A DNA stretch of 64,000 nt from Heliocidaris tuberculata (GCA_025618425.1 CM046850.1:2550986-2614985), one strand, 5' to 3'. Shown: positions 1 through 13,620, counted from the first letter of the stretch. The notes: generated by a model not told the origin, from the letters alone. Made by a program: numbers and translations.

Positions 1-1790
1 ATGCATCAAAATATATTTTAATAGCATATGGCACAACAAAATTGTATTATTGATAAAACTCTATACTTACTTGTACCATTTTATTCATCCTCAAGAATGA
101 AAAGTCATTAGCTTATTCCATGGTTTTCAACATTCGCAAAACGAATGTGTCCATCAAAAAGCACTCAGTTCCTGTACCATACGATATTTACTGTAAAGTA
201 CAGCTATTCTCTGCTACTCTGCTACACCAAATAAAACAATAATGTTATTGACGACATGAAACTTATCAAAAGGCGCCAAAATATACATGATACACATGTA
301 CTTGTATGCGGTGCTGGTGCGTTATGTCCGAAGCAGCCGACAACGTACGTCCCGGTTTACTCCATACACCGCTGTTTATGGCATAGGTGACCCTCCTGAA
401 AGACCCTTTCCGAGAGAGACAATTTCTTGTAAACGTATAGCTCGGTAGTTCCTTACATCACCTCAGTCGTCTACAAAACAAACGACTAGATTCACCTCAA
501 AATAAATATGTATTCTCTTGACTCCATTGTTCCTTTATTGACTAACTGAGTGAAAGTACAAATGGGAAGGTCCACTTATGATGTTTGTAAAATGGAAGGA
601 GAAGGGGCGGAGGTGAGACAGGATAAGTGGTATGTTTGATGATGTACTGGTATGATTTACTTTGGGACATGAGCTCCTCGTAACCCCTACATATCACCTG
701 CTGAGAGTTAGAAGGACATTAAATAGTGACACTGTATAGAGAGTTAACGCCATTTTGGCTCTCAGCATACGAATCACCATCGTGAGGAATTAAGAGGTTT
801 TGGTATCTCTGAGACGGACTGAGAGAGATTAAGAGAGAAACAGAAAAAGAGAGAGAGGAGCATACATCGACGTAAGAAAAGATGAAATTACGACTGATCA
901 ACAGGTAAATTCTTGAAGAAAAAGATGAACGGACAGATATTCAGACAGACCTATGATCCCGTGAAAGACAAAGACATACATAAAGATTTGGCTAAAAACG
1001 ACTGAGAGAGAAAGAAATAAAAGGCTGACGGAGTATTACAAATATAACAGATAAGAAATCGAATATGGAATAAAATGACAAACAATAGAAAACTTATCTC
1101 AATGACAAGAAATACGCGAAAGCATAATATGAAATTGAATTGGTTGAAATCATTTTCATTAGTTTAGTTGTTGTACAGAATCCTAGAACCATCAATAAAA
1201 CTTAGTGCTCTCAGATTTTATGCGGTGTTGTCGTCATGGCAACTACTTAATTATATCCGCACTTTTTTCTTGGGTTCTCATTGCAAAGAAAAGGGGCAAT
1301 TTTTCCCTTTAACGAATTCCCAGCTCCCAGATTCGTAGCCGAGAAAAGAAAGAAGACCCTCTTCATTATATCTTGCTTGTTGATGATCTTGAGCAGAAGC
1401 CGAAAAGCAGCTTGTCCATTGTCTCCAATATTTGTTCTCCTCTCTCCCACCACTAACAGCGAACAAGTGGAATCAATTTAAATACCCCTCTCACCCAGTA
1501 AACCCCCATCATCAATAAGAAAAAAACTCTTGAGAAAGAGAGAAGAGAAAGAAGAGAGTTCTTTCGTGATAAATAAGTGCTTTTCTACACACCTCTGGTA
1601 AATATCACACGACAGTGCTACCTGGTTTTGGGGTAGTTTACAAAGATTTTTTTTTTCTCCCGAGCTACCGGGAGAAAATCCGGAGAAAATAATTATCAAT
1701 GATGCTTCAAAAAGAAACTATCAGCATCCTTACATGGTCATGATGGTAGGCTTTATGTACTGTTGAATATATGCGTTTTGGGCTTCTGTA
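1..1790. other. No gene seen
   Basis: AT-rich sequence apart from a T hairpin at 700-766 and a GA-rich stretch near 830-1050. Short ORFs only; the pair of overlapping ORFs near 1247-1481 on both strands shows no conserved motif. Confidence 0.6.
700..766. mobile_element. Family T hairpin, copy at 700
   Basis: GCTGAGAGTTAGAAGGACAT and, about 47 bp on, GTTAACGCCATTTTGGCTCTC: inverted arms of about 25 bp with a short loop. Related hairpins with the core GAGAGCCAGAAGGGCATTAA occur throughout the window. Confidence 0.65.
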
Positions 1791-2132
1791 AAACACAAAT
1801 TGTCATGTTCTAGGCAGAGATAATTTACACAAACTAGCCTTACTTTTCATTCTAAAGTACTGTTGACTGATGGTAACCGAGTTCAAAGGGAAAACTAGCT
1901 TCTTTTGATCTGCAGATCCGGAACGGAGTAAGCATGGAGCAAACTTCGGTTTTAGAGACTAAAAACTCAAATTGTCATTTTGTGGGCCGAGAATAGTTTA
2001 CACAAACTAGCCTTACTTTTCATTCTGATGTACTGTTGACCAATAGTAACTGAGTTCAAAGGAAAAACTAACTTCTCTCGATCTGAATAGAGTAAGAATG
2101 GAGCATACTTCTGTTTTAGAGACTGAGAAACT
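1791..2132. repeat. Tandem duplication, unit about 172 bp
   Basis: Two copies sharing CAAATTGTCAT, TTTACACAAACTAGCCTTAC, TACTGTTGAC, GAGTTCAAAGG and GAATGGAGC/GCATGGAGC. Moderately diverged; noncoding. Confidence 0.75.
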
Positions 2133-3284
2133 CATCCATGTATGAATGAATTTAGTCAGGTGATCAATATTTTAGCTGTAAACATAGATAAATGGCCATG
2201 CCAAATGAGATGAACAACAATACATCACACAAACATCATTTGCAATACTTACAAATAAGCTCCTTCTGTCATGTCTGACTTGGTGGGGAAAGAATTCATA
2301 TCAATCTATATCTAGAGTGAAATCATTTAAACATTCAAGAAAATTAAGCAATATCAACAGTGATTCCATCGATGACTTTCGAGACATTGCCTTTGATCAT
2401 GCTATACAAGAAACATATGGTGCCGTACCAAATCATCATCGTTGTCATCATCATCGAGAGTGTTCCCGTGATTACCAACTCTGAATATCTTTACAAAACC
2501 TGTTTAGGTCCATTTTATGACTCTTAACTTCAGCAACAAAGATCAGAGGCGGGACCCTTTGATCTTTACGAAGATTGCTTTAAGTAGGCCGGGTAAATCG
2601 AACCACATTATAGGTTTTTAAATCAATTTCAAGTAAAGTCCTGTAACCGATCTAACGCTTGATCCGATAATGAGGCCAGATGTCAATGACTACAAGGTCA
2701 CAAATTTCGAGAAAGTTGAAAAGGAGAAAAAGCTCATGTTGGTTTTAATATTTAATTTCATGGTACATGTATTTATTTAATGCTGCATGAATAATTAAAC
2801 ACTCCTTCCCCCCCCCCCCCTATTGTGCCATAGTATGTTTGTCTTTATAGACACAGCTCTACAAACATTGTTGAGAATTCTAAATAAAAGTGCAAATATC
2901 TTTGAAAAGGAAACTGAAAGGTGTGTTCTGCCAAGAACGCCACTGGAATATCTTTTGCCGTATACAACAAGACAAATTTGTGGAAGTTACTGCATGATCA
3001 GTAAAACACATTTCATGTTTCATTTTCAGTTTATTTCCACAAATCAATCAAACTACAAATTATACATTCTGGAATAATAGAAATCGATTAAATAATGCAA
3101 GAACAGATATATCACAATAATCGGATAAGGAATAAGAAAATAAAGAGAGTAATTCAAAGATTTACATTCATGTATTACAAATATTACAAATAATGATATA
3201 TTTCACATCAATGGACTAGCTATAATCTTCCTCTTTCCTTTTTATCATATTTTCTGATTACATCTCTTATCCATATCATTGAGC
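2133..3284. other. No gene seen
   Basis: Unique-looking noncoding sequence with a C tract at about 2809-2820. The 84-codon ORF after it lacks recognisable features. Confidence 0.55.
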
Positions 3285-3635
3285 TTAAAGGGAACGTTGA
3301 GTTCTGGGAAAGGTAACAAATAATTGGTGAGCTTTCTCATTCTCATGTTAGTTTGGAAGATTATCATATATGTCCCCTGAAAAGGATTGCTCTCTTTGAA
3401 TGCCCTCACATTCAAAATATGACAAGAAACAGCTGAAAAGTTATATTTGTGTGTAGTCCCATATACACATTTCTATGTGCAGTGCATGTGAGTCAATTTC
3501 TTATCATTTTGGTGATTTCAAAACCTTACAGCATACACCAATTCTTATGTGCTATATAATCAACCTTACCTAATTGCTTTGAGACAGTTTCTTTTACAAT
3601 TCAATCTCATGGCCAGATCTCAACTTTATCTTTAA
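3285..3635 (-). mobile_element. Family A element, copy 1 (complete, reversed)
   Basis: Family A is a repeat of about 350-390 bp with ends TTAAAGATAAAGTTGAGTTC TGG and the inverse, bordered by TTAA. Inner landmarks are GTGAAAGAAACTGCC, GGGAAAGGTTGATCAT, TAAGAATTGGTGTATAC, CACATGCACTGCACACAGAA, ATATGGGACTACAC and CATTTGAAGAGCAAT. This copy reads on the minus strand and has both ends. No ORF of note. Confidence 0.8.
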
Positions 3636-3777
3636 GTTGAGGCAACTCACAGTGTCGAACGGATTATTAATTTTGAACCCATCTTTGACGTTTACATTTG
3701 ATGCTGTTATGATACTGCATGTAATATATACAATTCCGTTCTTGTGTATATTTGTGACAATGAAGCCAGTGGCGTTT

Positions 3778-4019
3778 ATAGATAAAGTTGAGTTCTGGGG
3801 CCTGTTGCACAAAACTTGCGTTTGATCGCAACTCTTAAAAATCAAACGCAAGTCCTTTATGCGCACTTCTGATTGGCTGAAAATAAAGTTGCGTTTGATT
3901 TTCCTGAGTTGCGTTCAAACGCACTGCAAGTTTTGTGCAACGGGCCCCTGGTCATGCGATTACATTGTGAAAGAAACTGCCTCAAAGCAATTGGGAAAGG
4001 TTGATCATATCTACATATG
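3778..4019 (+). mobile_element. Family A element, copy 2 (5' part, split by an insertion)
   Basis: Family A start GATAAAGTTGAGTTCTGG at 3781-3798, interrupted, then continuing at 3952 with TCATGCGATTACATTGTGAA up to CTACATATGA. The 149 bp in between are a family B palindrome (3799-3947). The 3' half of A is missing. Head-to-head with copy 1. Confidence 0.8.
3799..3947. mobile_element. Family B palindromic MITE inserted in family A
   Basis: Ends GGCCTGTTGCACAAAACTTG and (reverse complement) GGGCCCGTTGCACAAAACTT form long inverted arms (TTGCGTTTGAT.GCAACTC inside). It is flanked by CTGG on both sides (3795-3798, 3948-3951), which reads as a short target duplication, because uninterrupted family A copies have a single TTCTGGTCATG (for example near 5630). 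Contains GATTGGCTGA, an inverted CCAAT-type sequence, at its centre. Confidence 0.8.
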
Positions 4020-5246
4020 AATCAGGGGCGTAGATAACGGGGGGATGGGGGGTATGCACCCCCCCCCCCAACTTTTCGGGTGGGGGGATGGTGTGTACAA
4101 ACATCCCCCCAGGTTTCACCCCACCAAAAAAAAAAGTGAGGGAAGACATACATTTCTATATTATGTTGTAGATAAATATAATTTGATATATTATATCTAT
4201 TAATTTTATTTTTATATATTCTTTATTTCAATACAAATGTTATATATCTATGTTATGTTGTTTCTGCTTTTTGCTGGGCATTCAAAAAAAAAGGGCCTTA
4301 CACCAACATTACCCTGTGGTGGATTTGCCATTGTTATAAACATGAAATAGTCTTGCTGCTTCAGCACAGTTCAGGAACCATACATACTTGTTAAAAATAC
4401 TCACCTTGTCCCATGCAAGTATTGATTATCTAGCCTCTATCGTCTTATTCAAGGACCGCCGATTACACGATGGTCGATACTCCAGCTACAGTGATCGTCA
4501 AATCGATTTCGCACAAAAGATAGCATCTTTCTAGCATGGCTATAGCGCCTTTGAGCGCACAAAAAGGGCACGTCTTAAGATTCTTTAATTGGTCTCCTAT
4601 AACTAAGGGCTGGATATCTAGTATTGTGACATATCTATAGTGTCTATTCTCGCAATTTCAATCCCTTCTTCGAGATTGGTATATAGCATTCATGTCAAAT
4701 GACAGTGATGGTAAAAAGAACATGTCATTAGAACGACAACGTCTGAGCGGGAATCAATGTGAGACATTGATACACTAAGTACACATCCGTTTTTGTGGAT
4801 CCATAATTACTATAAACATTTGGCGCCAGGGACGACAGTTTTGGAAGCAAGGGCATTCTAGGTTACGAGATAAACTGAGAGAGTTAAAATTACAATTTAT
4901 GTTTAGTATTTTTGTACAATGGCTCTCTATAAAGATGAACATGAAGAAATCATTTTAAAACTGTTAGTTTCTGGGATGGCCTGTAACATAAACTGTTATA
5001 ATTTATTGGAATTACGAAATATAAAGCAAAAATTGGAGGATTTTCAAACAAACATATTTAAATACAACGATTTTACATGCCGACAGACCCCCCGGAAGAC
5101 CCCACTGATTGAACCCCCACCCCGCAAAAAAGAAGACATAAACAAAAAATGAGGCAAACAAAATGAAATAAATATCATAAGAATGAAAAAAAATGCAGAC
5201 AGGTAGAATGGCATTAGAGCGTCTAAATTCGTCTGCATTTAAAGAT
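4020..5246. other. No gene seen; G/C-tract block
   Basis: Starts with GGGGCGTAGATAACGGGGGG and C/G homopolymers, a pattern common at ends of repeat remnants; then AT-rich unique sequence. Confidence 0.5.
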
Positions 5247-5360
5247 AAAGGTGAACTATGTTCATACAATAACATTGTAAAAGAAACTTTCTCAAAGCTT
5301 TTGGGAAAGGTCGATCATGTCTACATAAAAATTGGTATATAGTGCAAGGTTTTGGAATCT
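5247..5360 (+). mobile_element. Family A fragment, copy 3
   Basis: Diverged 5' part of family A: AGATAAAGGTGAACTATGTT, then TGTAAAAGAAACTTTCTCAA, GGGAAAGGTCGATCATGTC and AAGGTTTTGGAATC. The 3' part is absent. Confidence 0.6.
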
Positions 5361-5601
5361 TCTTCATTCTATCCGAGGAGTTATCACAGAACTTCTTGGT
5401 CTATCATCAGATATGTGGAAATCGATAATATACTGTATACAGATCGAAATCATTTATATCGAGATCGTCTAACACTCATAATCATCTGACCATGGTGGCT
5501 GTGAAGGTCACAGAAATCAAGACAAGATTCTCATGTTAATAAAATTATCTTTGCGTCAGCTGAGAGTCAGAAGGGCATTAGCTCCCACATTTCACTATCA
5601 G

Positions 5602-5993
5602 TTAAAGATAAAGTTGAGTTCTGGTCATGCGTTTAAATTGTCAAGAAAAAAAATGTCTGAAAGCATTTTGGAAAGGTTGATCACGTCTACATAAGAATTG
5701 ATGTATACTGTGAGGTTATGAAATCATCAAAATGATAAGAAATTAACACCCTTTCTCTGAAAAGCACATGCACTTCACACAGAAATGGGTATATGGGACT
5801 ACACACACGTAGCATGAATGTTTGGCCCGAACACTTCAGCTATTTCTCATCATATTTCGAATACGAGAGCATTTGAAGAGCAATCCTTTTCAGCGGACAT
5901 TTTTACTATGATCTTCTTCCAAACTGACATAAAAAGAATGAGAAACTCACAAATTATTTTTCACCTCTCCCAGAACTCAACTTTTTTCTTTAA
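5602..5993 (+). mobile_element. Family A element, copy 4 (complete)
   Basis: 392 bp from TTAAAGATAAAGTTGAGTTC to the inverse end CCAGAACTCAAC...TTTAA. All inner landmarks of the family present. The unfilled TTCTGGTCATGCG near 5632 provides the empty-site comparison for the insertion in copy 2. A 63-codon ORF at 5818-6009 is only the repeat read through. Confidence 0.8.
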
Positions 5994-7540
5994 CACCCTC
6001 AGGCTCTAAGCAGTGTGGGTACTTTGATACGAGAAAAAAAATTGTATCAATGCTTCATACTTAAATATTCATATCAAGCTCTAGCCACAGAAACAATCTC
6101 ATTAGGATAAAGTATTTCAATTTCAATCAGAAATATTTAGGGAAACTGTTAAAAAGAAGTACTACCAAAGTCTTAAAATACGATTTTTTTTTTTACAGTA
6201 CATTCTATATGCTTCGTCAAAAATGTTGTTTCAGTCACAGCAAATATATTTTTCAATCCGTATCTTTGCAATCATTGAACATTTTTTGGAAAATAATGAA
6301 AATTCTAAATTCAATACAGTGAAGGAAAAAACAAACAGTGGAACTCACCAATCGATGGTAGGCATGTCTATTTTAGGAGGAGCTAAGAACGCCATGACTC
6401 TTTTAGATAAAGTATCTCTCCAACAGAATTAAATGTTGATGCAAACACTCAGTTATAATCTGTCTAATATCCGAAGAATCTTAGCATCCTAATTCAAGTA
6501 TTGAAGCAAAATAAAATGACAAAATCGGAAGAAGAAAATCCGTCTGAAGTGTTTGTGAATGTATCGGCGATAGAGTTGAAATCCGATTTCCAATTCTTCC
6601 TTGCCCTATAAAGATTGTCCGATAATCTTTATTTATGTGACGCAACAATCAGGAGCTGATACTTCCTCTAGAGTTTTCATGGTCGTAGAGAGTTCACGAA
6701 GTTTGTAACGTACATTATGTACAAAGCATGCAGGTCCATATACGTCGGAATTCGGGAAAAATGATATTTGACAAAATATTACAAACAAGTCCCAAGGAAG
6801 ATACATCTATCGCAATCCCTGAGCAAATTGAAATCATCTCTTACAGAAACCAATAAGCACTATTTGTCCAAAGTAACCAAAACCATGACGTCACAAAAAA
6901 GTCACAAGATTCAAATCCATAAATTATGTCAGATGAAGCATTTCATAAGTGAAACAATTCCAGCAAGAATACCTTCCTACGTGTATAATGCATGCGATGC
7001 ATGCTTGTTTATAGAAATAACTCTGTATTGAATATTTCACAGAGATGAGGAGCTTATCGGATAATAAAAGCGGCGACCAGACTGCACCCCCACCGAATGG
7101 GACCAGTCGTGCATGGGCGGTGGTGCGAGAATTACCCCCCTGTTCTTCCAACCCCACTCCTATTCATAGTACCCCAGATCGTTTTAATCCGTTCGATAGG
7201 CGAGAATCAATCAACAAATATCTTACTCCCGATACCAATTAGATTGAAGGGGAGCCCTCAAGGCTTAATGGATGCCAAACGTGTCAAACACTTAAACGAT
7301 GTGTTAAATTGGTTTGTGAATTGTTTGTAATGATAAACAGTTTACCAAGCATTCCCAGGTAACGAAGGTCAGTCAAATCGACAACAACACTTCAATAAAT
7401 TGTCAAGAAAGCGACATTATAAACAGCATGGACAATGAATGGAGCTCTTCTTCATTATCGATACAACAGAACAAAATGACGCCATAATGGACCTAATACA
7501 AATTAGGTCCATGATACCATGAAGCACTTGTGAAACAAAA
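5994..7540. other. No gene seen
   Basis: AT-rich. A perfect 11-bp hairpin ATGGACCTAAT/ATTAGGTCCAT lies near 7485-7512. Short ORFs without motifs. Confidence 0.55.
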
Positions 7541-7692
7541 GCTCTTTGGTATTTTGCACTGACATGTTTCTTGTTTTATTGAAATACTCCGACAAATTTG
7601 CTCTCAGCCAATCAGATGCAAGGATTTCAGTAGCTTATAACAGTTGTCGGATAAAATATCCGACAACTTCCTTTCATGAAACGCTCCCCTGG
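7541..7692 (+). mobile_element. Family M foldback MITE, copy 1 (diverged)
   Basis: Family M core CCGACAAATTTGCTCTCAGC, then CAATCAGATGCAAGGATTTC and AGTAGCTTATAACAGTTGTC. In this copy the arms are diverged but GAAACGCTCCCCTGG remains at the right end. The core opens a short ORF ([17 protein letters not shown]) in every copy, which reflects the repeat rather than a protein. Confidence 0.65.
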
Positions 7693-7763
7693 ATGCTGGG
7701 AGAAAAGAAACATCGTAATGTTGTTCAAAAAAAAAAAAACTAATAAAATTTATATGTATGTCA

Positions 7764-7898
7764 GAGGTGGATCCAGCTTAAGGTGAAGACGCCATACGCC
7801 CCTAAATCCCAGAAGACCCCCAAAATTACCCTTTCTTCCAGTGGGTTTTTAGGGCACCCCCCCCCCCTTTTTTTATCAATGGCTGGATACGCCACTAT
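7764..7898. mobile_element. Possible hAT-like MITE remnant
   Basis: Left CAGAGGTGGATCCAGC and right (reverse complement) AGTGGCGTATCCAGCC are similar inverted ends. The inside holds CCCC-rich sequence. No convincing target duplication. Confidence 0.45.
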
Positions 7899-9897
7899 AT
7901 AATATGGTCTACCTGAATAAAAATGATAATGTCTTGAAAGTTAAATGAGGAAGAAGACGATGCATGGAAAGTCAAAAAGTATCTATGTCTGCTCCAGAGC
8001 TATAGAAGAATGAGTTATGCGTGCGTAAAATATATACTTAATTGGGAAATATAATGAATGATATCATTTCATTAACATGTTTAAAGGAAATAGTTGTGTT
8101 TTGTTTTTTTGTTTTTGTTTCATATACTCGATATGTTTGGTAATAGTTGGCTTGACACCAATACTGACTATACGCTTATAATCAAATCTTTTAATGCACC
8201 ATTGCACTGATAAGCGTTTATAGAATATTAGGTTTATGTTGGCTAAATACTTCTCATCTTCACCATTCTTGCTGAATGCAGCAATCTAAATAATAGACCT
8301 TCACAGAAGATTAGTTCAGTTTTCAGTCCGCTATGTTTTGCAAACCAAAGTTTTTTATTGACAACACGAGTGTATTCTTTAAAAATCTATCCCCGATTAT
8401 TCAATAAACTTTAAGTATTCCCAAGGAGACTGTACAATTAAAAAGAAGGAATAGAAAATTATGGCAAAATGGTTTGACTCAATATACCACGAAAAAGAAT
8501 TAAGCCAATAAAACCTTCTATTTCTTAACACTTAATGTGGCGTATTTACTGATTCTTTATAGGCTAATAATGTATTTGCTATTTTCATGCAAAAAAGAAA
8601 ATATTTTCTCTAGCAAAAGACGGGGTTTAAAAAGGAGTAAGTATTGGCGCAGGCAAAGGGGAAGGGGATACATCTTGTCATTATGGAGGGAAAGGCAACT
8701 GCTCCAATAGACACCTCAATCAGACCAGATCACCGATGCTGTGACAAAGTAATAGGAATTGAAAGGATTATAACTTGTATTAAACTATAGTTGCTTTTTG
8801 TGTTTCATATATTAGGTTTATATTAATTCTCGGCATTATCTTATACGGTCAACGTGTTGTCATAATGCCAGCGTTTGAAATGTGAATGGTGAAAGCAAGC
8901 GAGCTGATTGAGCGTTGTGCCAACCATCCACTCTAGAGGGAGGCAGAGTTTCCAGTTGAATGCACTCACAAACATCACAAATAATGAAAGTGACTCCTGA
9001 ACACCATTCAGTCCAAACTTGGGCAGAGACAATTTTGACATTTTGACATGATTTTTTTTTAATGGCCAGTGCTCAGTCATCCATGATTGCATTTGGGTGA
9101 GCAACCTATTAAATTAAAGGAGATATTATCAACTATTATACCATTCTTTTGCATTTCAGCGATATCATTTGTTTTTAAGATAGTGGGGCTTGAATATGGG
9201 TTTCATTTTTATTGACTCACACTGTACATATTTTCTTCTAAAAATTTATTCATTTGAAAAAAATACCACCAGATACCCCTTCCCACCTTTGCACACGACT
9301 TAGACGTGGGAGGAATGAGTGCGTTTGGAAAATGTCCTATCCGAAATATCACCCTTCTCGAGAAAGAAGGATGAACAAATATGAATGAGAGAATCATGAA
9401 CGTGTCGTCCAGTCCTAAATGAAATTACCGATAATTGTGACGTTATGTTGAAAATGGTGGACTTTAAAATCCTGACATATATCTGTTTACGAACGAAATC
9501 ATGAAAGGAGTCACGTAACTCAGAATAATAACATAGTCAATATCTCTTCTTTTCAGATAATTCCTAATGAAAACGAGATATGATAATGCAAAAGGGAGAT
9601 AAGATCTGTTTTGTGCTCTATTAAGTTTTATTGAATTTTAATGATGCTTTCATATATTGCAAGCATGAGTGATTGTTAGTGATTGAATTATTCACACTTG
9701 ATCAGTCATAAGACTGCCATTATAACTCAACCACAATAATTGTTACCACATGATGAAATATTCATTGTCGATGCATAACTTGAATTTCTAAGTATAGTGA
9801 TTATGTTTAGAATCGAGCCGTGTTCGGATATATAGTGGTAACTTTCGCGCGACGAGCGGTTTGTATCTTTTCCAAATATTTCACAATACTTTACCCT
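7899..9897. other. No gene seen
   Basis: AT-rich unique sequence without recognisable coding or repeat structure. Confidence 0.55.
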
Positions 9898-10387
9898 TGA
9901 GTGAGCAAAAGCCAATTTTGTGAAAGGGTGCAAAATCCATACTTGACAACTGTTTGTTTATGTTCTGGCTGGTATCAGCAACGTTGAGAGTCATGAAAAG
10001 GCTTAGAAATGTCATATTCTGATCATTAAAAGACAATTTATGAAAGAATAGACTTTGTTCACTGTATTTCCTAATTATACCCCATCAAAACTGTATGGCT
10101 GACTGAGCAAGGAAGGTGAAATTAAAATACTCACCAAAAGTAACATTTTGAAACACTCAACAAAGTAGTTAATTGCTCACTCAAGCAAAAGATGTTGATG
10201 GGATATTTAAGGACATACAGAGAACAAAGCCTGTTATTTCATAAGTTGCCTTTTATTGACCAGAATATGGAAATATCTAAGCCTTTTCATGACTCTCAGC
10301 TTGACTGATACCAGCCAGAACCAATTTCAATTCTTGTCGAGTCTGGATTTTGCACCCTTTCACAAAATTGGCTTTTGCTCACCCAAG
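9898..10387. repeat. Palindrome of about 490 bp (foldback element)
   Basis: The left arm from GAGTGAGCAAAAGCCAATTT to about 10110 is matched in reverse complement by about 10180-10386 (CAAAATTGGCTTTTGCTCAC). Both arms share TGGATTTTGCACCCTTTCAC, TACCAGCCAGAAC and CTAAGCCTTTTCATGACTCTC, with a short unpaired centre. Mismatches and small indels show age. No ORF. Confidence 0.8.
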
Positions 10388-13300
10388 CGTAGAATATTGG
10401 TTGATATTTTGGTGTCATTTGATAGAAGAAACCCTAAGCTATCCACAGGTATGAAAATTTCGTTATAATATATAAATAAATAACAAATAAACATTTATTT
10501 GCGTGGACCTTTTCCAACTGTTGAAAAGACTTAATACACAAGCTAAAGGGGCAATATAGACATAGGAACGTAACTATCTGGACTTTCTTCAATCAAGTGT
10601 GATTATATTTCTATTAACACTCCCTGTTGAAGTGCCCTTCGCAGAAAACAAGATTAAAAATTCCAATTCACACGGTCCTCTCTCCCTTTTATGACGTAGA
10701 TGGGTAAACCCGAATTTCTATGTTTGTTAATCAGATGCCTGGATGTAACTGAAGGGTGCAAATAGTGGTATTGTGAGGGGTGTTTATGGGGAACAAGAGT
10801 GCCCCCTTCACGGAGGAAGAGGGGAAGATTTTAGCATTTGTTTGTAACAATGGTATCGAACAATGCTTCCAAAATTGTGCTACAAGAGGTGTCGGTAAAT
10901 AGAGTTTGTGGTCTAGTTTCGAGTGCTAACACAGGTGCAGCACGCCGCTTACCGATTTGATATGGAGTACATCATGTACATGGGGTAAAGAAGATTTGGG
11001 AAGGGGTATGTTTATTAGTCATGTTAGTAGGAGGCCTTGCAACGTGACATTCTGAAATTTGTAAAAGTTAATCAGTTTAAAATAAAGATATACGAAGTAT
11101 TAGCCTTTATATACATTTTGGCAACGCCAGACACCTTCGTTCCCTATCTGTTTCACACTTTCTATTGCCTTCCACTGTCTAAAATATCACCACCATCCAT
11201 CCACTACCCCACCCCCTCTCCCCCCCCCCCCCCTCCCACACCAAACACCTCCCCTCTTTGAAAATATTCCATGTAAGTATCTTACAATTACTTTCGCGTA
11301 TCCGTCTTCTTTAAGTGTCTATCTATACAAACACAGATATGTACATCTTATAGGGGTGTCAGTCATGTGGTCAAAACCAGCAAGTCCCCCCCCCCCCCCC
11401 CCCTTCCCCCCGTTGTGGGAAACAGTTGTTGCCTAAGGTACTTCCAAAGCAAAAAATGTAAAGGAACATGTAAGAGTGAACAAATACATTAATATATGTT
11501 AATGTGTGTACTGGACTCCTCAGAGCGATAGTTATTGGGGATTTCGGTATTTTTTCTGATATTTTCTATAAAGAATAATACCATGAATCCAGGACTGTTG
11601 CATTCCCGATTTAGCAGGTTGATAACGAACTAAAGAAAAGTAAGCACTCATCTTCGTACAAGTGAATGCTTGTTGATCTCAATAATGTTTATTTTATTGT
11701 CGACCCTCTTCTAAGTCTAAATTAAAAATCGAAATGAAAGAGCTAACTATCAACACTGTATTTGGAACCTACACCATTAATAAAATCTATATACAGGGAC
11801 GTGCGTGATAGAAGGGACTTTATTAAAGGCTCGACACCTAGATAATTTGCAAATAGTTCAGTCATAATCACCGTGATTGCCAACTTCATTAGGAAACAAA
11901 AGAAGTCCTTTCCACGGAGACGGTGTGAAAAATAACGAGAGTAACAAACGGATATCAATATTACGTAATCAATATCGAGTTATATTGAGGAGCATCTTCA
12001 TTATTATAACGGTGCATGTAACGTTTACCCCCACGAGTTGGCTTTGGAGCATGGCTTGTTTGTTCATTATCTGTTTTACTCTCACTAATTGATCTAAGGA
12101 ATCTTGCTGTCAGGAAGGGGGGGGCGCGCAAGAGTAAATTTTTGCCCACGCTTTTACTCTCCTGTCATGCTGGTGTAAAACAGATTTGATTTGGCGGGGG
12201 GGGGGGGGGGGGCGAGTGCATGTGTACTAAATTATTCTGTCACTTCTGTGATTTTAAAAAAAAAATGGAGAATAGGCTTAAAGGCATAATGCCTAAAAGC
12301 CCTAAATGCAAAGACAAGTATCCAAGAGTAAAATTGGAGTTGCTGATAAAAGATAAATACGTTTGACGTTTCTATCATGCATAAATGTACGTCTTCATAT
12401 TCAGCCCTGGTGAACTTATATTCGAAATACCCGTTACCCTTATTTTAACTTCTTTTTTTTTTTTTTGATGTTATCATAAACCCCTCAGGGGTTCCAAATT
12501 GACCTTTTGACTTTACCAATACAGCACCTAAAACCATTTAGTTCCATCTTACAAATGGCCGCCACTTTACAGAAATGTATAAAGATAAATATCAATCAAA
12601 TCGTCTGACTTCTTTTTCAAAATCAAGAAGAAAATAATCCAGAAATCGATCTCAAACCTTTCACATCAACAACCCCGATGGATAGCCTGAGGCAGAGCTC
12701 CTGTCAAATAATGACAAAAGAAGCTTCAAGAATGACAAAAAGAGGTAAATCTTATCACAGATACGCGTGTGGCAGATAGCTGTCATTTATTTCTGGAGCA
12801 TAAAGAATAGAAAGATGCATGGAAATCGATGTGGATTGTGATTACAGCATAAAGCAACAGAGGGGGAAAAAGGGAATCGAACTTCAAAGAAACTAGTCTA
12901 GACGAATGGGTGAAAAGTTTAAAAGTTATTTAGCAGGCCAACAATAAAATGCGTGTATATTTTCAAATAATATTATTTATTTCAATTATTGAAGGTTAAA
13001 AACATTACCTGAAAAAAAAAATCGCGCTTTGCACATGGAAGTATAAGGTTGCACCATTATGTTTCTTTCCACGTGAAGGTTTTACTTTGCAGGTCGATTT
13101 TTTTTCTCCAACTTATATTGAAAACGTTGTTATCGAAATCAAGAGTACTTCAAAATAAAAACTATAATTTATTCAAGCCCGTTGCACACGTCATTCCCGT
13201 TGTGTTATTACATGCACTAATCAAGCTAATAGAGCCTGTGAAGGGAATTTTCAATTTCAATTTTCAATTTAAAGACCTTTATTTTCAACTTTCCAATATA

Positions 13301-13529
13301 AGTATACAAAGTAATAAATGAACAAAGTAATGTACATGTATTCTAAACAAAAATGTGACAAATTATACATTCATGCGGTACATACATAGTTGCAGGACAC
13401 ACCTCTAAAAGCAAAAAAAGCTTGGGGCGAGGGTGACCTTAGCCAGCGTTAGAGCGTTAGAGTCACTAGCGTACCCAATGGGGAGCAAAGGGGCAGACTG
13501 CCCCCCCCCCCCGACAACTTACTGATACC

Positions 13530-13620
13530 TTTTTTTGTTTTTGTTTATTGTTTTTTGTTTTTGTTTTTGTTTTTGTTAAGTTTTTTGTTTGTTTGTTTGT
13601 TTGTTTGTTTTTTTGCTTGT
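13530..13620. repeat. T/G-rich simple repeat
   Basis: TTTTTG and TTTG units for about 80 bp. Confidence 0.93.
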
